Positions 60,558 to 64,000 of a stretch of DNA of 64,000 nt are shown piece by piece. The DNA comes from an uncultured Dorea sp. (lineage in GTDB: Bacteria; Bacillota; Clostridia; Lachnospirales; Lachnospiraceae). The stretch covers positions 62,001 through 126,000 of the forward strand of contig CAPEBR010000001.1 of NCBI GenBank assembly GCA_948602995.1, given 5' to 3'. The notes beneath the pieces are model-generated. The model ran no database searches. It was not told the DNA's origin and saw only the letters and a list, made by a program, of their open reading frames with translations. Both the position numbers and the translations under genes were made by a program. Each line of letters opens with the position of its first letter. The first letter of the stretch is position 1.

Positions 60558-60629
60558 CACACCCGGGCGGATTCGAACCGCCGCTCCCGCCTCCGGAGGG
60601 CGGTGCTCTATCCCCTGAGCTACGGGTGC
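60558..60629 (-). tRNA. tRNA-Arg (anticodon CCG)
   Basis: Minus-strand cloverleaf: acceptor GCACCCG, D arm GCTC...GAGC, anticodon stem CCGCC/GGCGG with loop CTCCGGA (CCG), short variable loop, T arm GGCGG-TTCGAAT-CCGCC and CGGGTGT. The 1-72 pair would be G-U. CCA is not encoded. A promoter lies just upstream. Confidence 0.95.
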
Positions 60630-60656
60630 ATAACAAAATATGAATTTGCAAATCAT

Positions 60657-60685
60657 ATATTAACACATTTTTGATTAAAAGTAAA
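60657..60685 (-). promoter_or_regulatory. Likely sigma-A promoter of tRNA-Arg
   Basis: TTTACT (60680-60685), 17 bp, TAATAT (60657-60662) on the minus strand. Confidence 0.48.
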
Positions 60686-60766
60686 GGAAATCCTGCGAAC
60701 AAATTTCAAAACAGGCATTGCGGCGGGATTATCCTTCACTACAACTGCTTCGCATCTGCCAGTCTT

Positions 60767-61888
60767 CTATGTGTCAGTTTTTGCAAAATGCTGCAGTATC
60801 TTCTGGAAATCAGTATTCTCTTTAAGAGCCTCAAAAGCCGGGTGGCTTAATGCTTCCTGCAGATTCTGAAAAACGAATTTCCGGCTTCTTGGAGCCATTT
60901 CTCCCAATGGAAGAGCTTCAATCCATGCGTCTAAGCAGTCAAAATATTCATCCCCGTGGAGTACAGCCTTCTCTGCCCGTAAGAGCCCGTCAACACACTT
61001 CTCAAAAAGGAAGAGAGCCTTAAGTGCTTCTTCCTCCTCCCCGCCTGCTGCATAGATAACTGCCGCCTGGTAATGGAACTGTGCAGCAAGATTGGGATGG
61101 AGCTTCTCCAGCTGGTAGGATTCCATTACATTTCTGATCCTGCATATCGTCTTTCGGCACCGCTCTATGTCGTCCTGATATAAAGCCAGGGATATCGCGG
61201 CATCACCAACCAGATTCAGAAGATCCAGCCATTCCCTTGCCTGGATATAATTTCTTGCCTTCCCATGTTCCCCCGCCATCTGATATGCCTGGACCAGTAT
61301 GGCCCCGTCCTGCCCTGCAAGACGGGCGGGGTCAGAAGAAGGCTCCAGCATAGTAATCGTTTCAGCCGTTTTCCCAAGCCATAAGCTGATGCCAGCCTTC
61401 AAAACCAAAGCATCACTGCATATGCCCACGTCACTGCAGCTTTCCAGAATATGGTCGCACCATGAAGCAGCCTCTTCCAAAAGATGTTTTTGTTCCTCTT
61501 CTGACTCTGCCAACATGTAATGGTTCAAGTACAATACGCTAAGCTGCAGCAAAAAGGCATGGCAGGAATAGTACCTGTGGGCCAGAGTGCGGGTCTTTTC
61601 AATGGCCTCATGAAAAGGAAGCCTGGCAAAATCCTTTACAAGCTCCGCATAGAATCGACGGATCTGATCTTTGGAGAGCTGGGCTTTGTACCCGATCAGT
61701 TCATCTATCGTCGTGCCAAAATAAGCAGAAAGTTCGAGCAGAAGCATAAGATCCGGCGTACTTTGGGCATTTTCCCACTTGGATACGGCTGCCTTACTTA
61801 CTCCGAGGAAGTCTGCAAGTTCCTCCTGGGTAATCTTCCGCTCGCGCCTGAGCCGGATAATATTGTCCGATAAATTCAGTCTGTCCAT
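60767..61888 (-). CDS. XRE-family regulator with C-terminal TPR-like region
   Basis: 373 aa from ATG 61888. HTH_3 domain at the N-terminus (NIIRLRRERKITQEELADFLGVSKAAVSKWEN), IDELIGY, then about 290 residues of helical TPR-like repeats, as in peptide- or stress-sensing XRE regulators. The site AAGGAG lies 12 nt before this ATG. The same frame is open to 62080, where a better-spaced site exists, which would add 64 residues from a DUF3795-like protein; see the next entry. Target genes unknown. Confidence 0.8.
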   Translation of the reverse strand: MDRLNLSDNIIRLRRERKITQEELADFLGVSKAAVSKWENAQSTPDLMLLLELSAYFGTTIDELIGYKAQLSKDQIRRFYAELVKDFARLPFHEAIEKTRTLAHRYYSCHAFLLQLSVLYLNHYMLAESEEEQKHLLEEAASWCDHILESCSDVGICSDALVLKAGISLWLGKTAETITMLEPSSDPARLAGQDGAILVQAYQMAGEHGKARNYIQAREWLDLLNLVGDAAISLALYQDDIERCRKTICRIRNVMESYQLEKLHPNLAAQFHYQAAVIYAAGGEEEEALKALFLFEKCVDGLLRAEKAVLHGDEYFDCLDAWIEALPLGEMAPRSRKFVFQNLQEALSHPAFEALKENTDFQKILQHFAKTDT

Positions 61889-62080
61889 GTTATTATTGTT
61901 CTCCTTATCCTCTATTGTATTACCTCTTTTCTTCATTATAATAAAAAGGGGATTCCCTAACGACTGATTTCCTTCCCCACCGCCACAGCCAGGACAGTAT
62001 TTATTCAAAAACATGGGGCAAAGCCCGCAATTCAATCCGCAGAGGGAAAATAACTGATTTTCTCGGTTAAACCCTTTCAT
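61889..62080 (-). pseudogene. DUF3795-like cysteine-rich N-terminus fused in frame to the XRE gene
   Basis: ATG 62080 has AAGGGAGTG 6-7 nt before it. The first 40 codons (LFSLCGLNCGLCPMFL, CPGCGGGEGNQS) match the start of DUF3795 proteins, which bind metal through these cysteines, then similarity stops abruptly and the frame runs into the XRE gene. Either a remnant left by a deletion or the start of a true fusion of 437 aa. Confidence 0.55.
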
Positions 62081-62098
62081 TCTGTCACTCCCTTTCCT

Positions 62099-62998
62099 TC
62101 AAAATACAGGAACGCCGTTAGCGGCAGGTTTTGCATGAATAAATTTCAGAATATTGTCATTGAGCGGCTGTATATCTTGATATAAAAAACCTATTTCACG
62201 GGACGGAACAGGATTGGACAAGGTGATTTCCATCAGGCAGCCCGTTTCTAATTCCTGCTCTACAAACTGTTTCACAACGCAGGAGATTCCAAGCCCCATT
62301 TTGGCAAATTCAATCAGCATATCCATCTCATTTACCTCAAGAATATGAAGGGGAATGATATTGTTTTTTGCATAGTAAGCATTAATATGCTTCCTGGATA
62401 CATTATCTTTATCAAGGAGCATGATGTTCGCATATTCGAATATTTCATCATTCTGGCAGTCCCATTTCTCCCTATAAGCCGGCGTGCAGATAAAAATATA
62501 CTTAATCATCCCCAGGGAATGATACATGAACCTTCCGGGGTTTGATGGCTTCACCACCAGCGCCAAATCAATGCTGCACTTCTCAATCATAACAAACGCT
62601 TCTGCTGAAGACGTACATGTGATTGCCAGATCTGTATCAGGATATAAGCTCAAATATTCTTTCAGATAAGGCATGAGAAAATGTTTACACAACACATTGC
62701 TGGCAGCTATTCGTAAATGCCCTGCATGAAAGGGAAACTTAAGACTTTTTTCCGTATCTGAAAGCATCTGAAACGCTTTTTTCGCACTATCGTACAATAA
62801 TCTTCCGTTCTCTGTCAGCTCCACTCCCTTTGACTTTCTGACAAAAAGCGTGGTGTTAAGATTTTCTTCCAGTTTCTTTATTGTAATGCTCACTGCAGGC
62901 TGGGAAATATACAGCGAAGCGGCCGCTTTGGATATGCTTTTATTTTCAGCAACAGAAAGAAATATCTTGTATTTTGTGAGATTATCAAATGTATTCAT
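62099..62998 (-). CDS. LysR-family transcriptional regulator
   Basis: 299 aa. N-terminal winged HTH (KYKIFLSVAENKSISKAAASLYISQPAVSITIKKLEENLNTTLFVR) and a periplasmic-binding-like effector domain (HLRIAASNVLCKHFLMPYL, DLALVVKP, LGISCVVKQFVEQEL). GGAG lies 5 nt before ATG 62998; the frame is open 14 codons above. It is divergent from the methyltransferase gene 109 bp away, the usual layout for a LysR regulator and its target. Confidence 0.92.
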   Translation of the reverse strand: MNTFDNLTKYKIFLSVAENKSISKAAASLYISQPAVSITIKKLEENLNTTLFVRKSKGVELTENGRLLYDSAKKAFQMLSDTEKSLKFPFHAGHLRIAASNVLCKHFLMPYLKEYLSLYPDTDLAITCTSSAEAFVMIEKCSIDLALVVKPSNPGRFMYHSLGMIKYIFICTPAYREKWDCQNDEIFEYANIMLLDKDNVSRKHINAYYAKNNIIPLHILEVNEMDMLIEFAKMGLGISCVVKQFVEQELETGCLMEITLSNPVPSREIGFLYQDIQPLNDNILKFIHAKPAANGVPVF

Positions 62999-63107
62999 AG
63001 CTTCTCCATAATTATAATTTATACATTTTATAAAAATCATATATTTGAACTATATCATATAGAGAAGTATAATGCAATAAAACATATTAATGTAAAGGAG
63101 GTTTTGC

Positions 63108-63887
63108 ATGAATACATTTGAGTTTGACGGCGAAAAATACAAAACTGCTTCAAAACACCAAAAAGAATGGGGAAATGACCTGATTTCAGAATTTTCGTTC
63201 AAAGGAAATGAAACTATATTGGATCTTGGATGCGGAGACGGGATTCTGACGGAGCGATTAGCACGATCTGTGCCGAGGGGAAAGGTGCTGGGAATAGACG
63301 CTTCCCTTCACATGATCGAGACTGCCAAAATGATCCATAGAAATAATCTGACATTTATACATATGGACATAAACAAGATGAATTTCGAGAAGGAATTTAA
63401 CCTTATTTTTTCTAATGCAGCCTTACATTGGGTGAAAGACCATAGACGGCTTTTAAAGAATGCACATAAAGCGTTAAAAGCAAACGGGAAAATACTGTGG
63501 GATTTTGGAGGCATCGGTAATTGTGCCAATTTTATCAGCGTGATTCAAAGAATTATGGCGGAACGTCCGTATGCAGAATATTTTAAAGAATATGAATGGC
63601 CTTGGTTTATGCCATCCAAAAAACAGTATACGAAATTTCTTTCAGCGGTTGGATTTTCCTCCTGTACTATCATGGAACTAAATAGAGACAGATATTTTCC
63701 CAGCGCTTCAGATATAATCCGTTGGATTGACCAGCCCTGCCTTGTACCGTTTCTTAATCAGGTTCCGCAGCAATTAAAGGCGGTTTTCCGCCATAGGGTA
63801 ATCGAAGAAATATTTAAAAAAACACAGATGCCGGATGGAACTTATTTTGAAACGTTTTGCAGAATCAGAATATATGCGGAGAAATAA
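63108..63887 (+). CDS. Class I SAM-dependent methyltransferase (trans-aconitate methyltransferase-like)
   Basis: 259 aa. SAM-binding motif ETILDLGCGDGILTERLA, then VLGIDASLHMIETAK, FNLIFSNAALHWVKDHRRLL and ANGKILWDFGG, which is the Tam/UbiE-like subgroup. C-terminal half (WPWFMPSKKQYTKFL, FETFCRIRIYAEK) fits Tam-like enzymes. Small-molecule acid or unknown acceptor. AAAGGAGG 6 nt before the ATG. Probably regulated by the divergent LysR protein. Confidence 0.88.
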   Translation: MNTFEFDGEKYKTASKHQKEWGNDLISEFSFKGNETILDLGCGDGILTERLARSVPRGKVLGIDASLHMIETAKMIHRNNLTFIHMDINKMNFEKEFNLIFSNAALHWVKDHRRLLKNAHKALKANGKILWDFGGIGNCANFISVIQRIMAERPYAEYFKEYEWPWFMPSKKQYTKFLSAVGFSSCTIMELNRDRYFPSASDIIRWIDQPCLVPFLNQVPQQLKAVFRHRVIEEIFKKTQMPDGTYFETFCRIRIYAEK

Positions 63888-63900
63888 AGGAGGAAATAAT

Positions 63901-64000
63901 TTGCCGTTTCCAAATGCGCAAATCAGATCAAAGAATTCCGCTGCCGCTTTGCTGACGGAGAACCGTTGCTGTTTGATAAGATTCACACCGCATTTACCTA
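63901..64000 (+). CDS. Possible start of another gene at the right edge
   Basis: AGGAGG is followed 6 nt later by TTG 63901 and an open frame to the edge. Another frame in the same stretch (reading RCRFADGEPLLFDKIHTAFT) looks more protein-like but has no start. The real reading cannot be decided here. Confidence 0.22.
   Translation, partial: MPFPNAQIRSKNSAAALLTENRCCLIRFTPHLP

Noticed and set aside
1..64000. CRISPR array, rRNA genes or replication origin
   Set aside because: No regularly spaced direct repeats, rRNA-like sequence or DnaA-box cluster was seen.

Overview
The window looks like chromosome from a spore-forming member of the Lachnospiraceae (class Clostridia). The evidence is a Firmicutes-type division and cell-wall (dcw) cluster that runs straight into spoIIGA-sigE, a sigma-G gene, the cotJ spore-coat operon, strong AGGAGG ribosome sites, and gene content and protein sequences typical of gut clostridia. 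No rRNA operon, CRISPR array or replication origin was seen.

Layout. 1-6.4 kb: a PrsA/SurA-like lipoprotein (cut by the left edge), mfd, pth, two small unknown genes and a HAD phosphatase. 6.4-10.8 kb: sigG (inverted and flanked by two palindromic repeats), an MBL/beta-CASP protein, sigE and spoIIGA. 10.9-22.4 kb: the dcw cluster on the minus strand, read mraZ-rsmH-ftsL-PBP-PBP-mraY-murD-ftsW-ftsQ-ftsZ, with a recognisable mraZ promoter and MraZ operator. 22.5-25.2 kb: a small membrane protein, a DegV protein and a second SEDS protein. 25.2-51.0 kb: the cotJ operon and three inserted elements (below). 51.3-64 kb: a PilZ protein, an ABC exporter, an alanine/serine racemase with a VanG-like ligase, glyA, an HtrA protease, tRNA-Arg, an XRE and a LysR regulator, and a methyltransferase.

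Main discovery. The spore-coat manganese-catalase-like gene cotJC is split into four segments (25894-26080, 30316-30535, 46788-46905, 50916-51002) by three tandem, non-nested elements of 4235, 16252 and 4010 bp. Each element carries its own, clearly different, large serine recombinase next to one end, preceded by a different small ORF. At every junction a 5-9 bp core is shared, and joining the four segments at these cores gives a clean 612-nt frame (203 aa) with the complete CotJC sequence and all five expected metal ligands. Rejoining the two ends of each element gives an attP-like site with inverted arms centred on that core. The units of elements A and B have sigma-E-like promoters in front of them. 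This has the form of the skin element of sigK, but with three 'introns' in one mother-cell gene, so that three separate recombination events would be needed to make CotJC during sporulation.

Cargo. Element A carries a chemoreceptor. Element B carries a HelD-like helicase and an 11-gene catabolic region: sugar ABC importer, DapA/NanA-type lyase, NanE, ROK kinase, polyol dehydrogenase, RpiR regulator, and an EtfAB-lactate-dehydrogenase type complex. Element C carries an AAA-ATPase/PD-(D/E)XK protein and a relaxase remnant. A 133-bp structured repeat and a 44-46 bp palindromic repeat are scattered over both the core chromosome and the elements.
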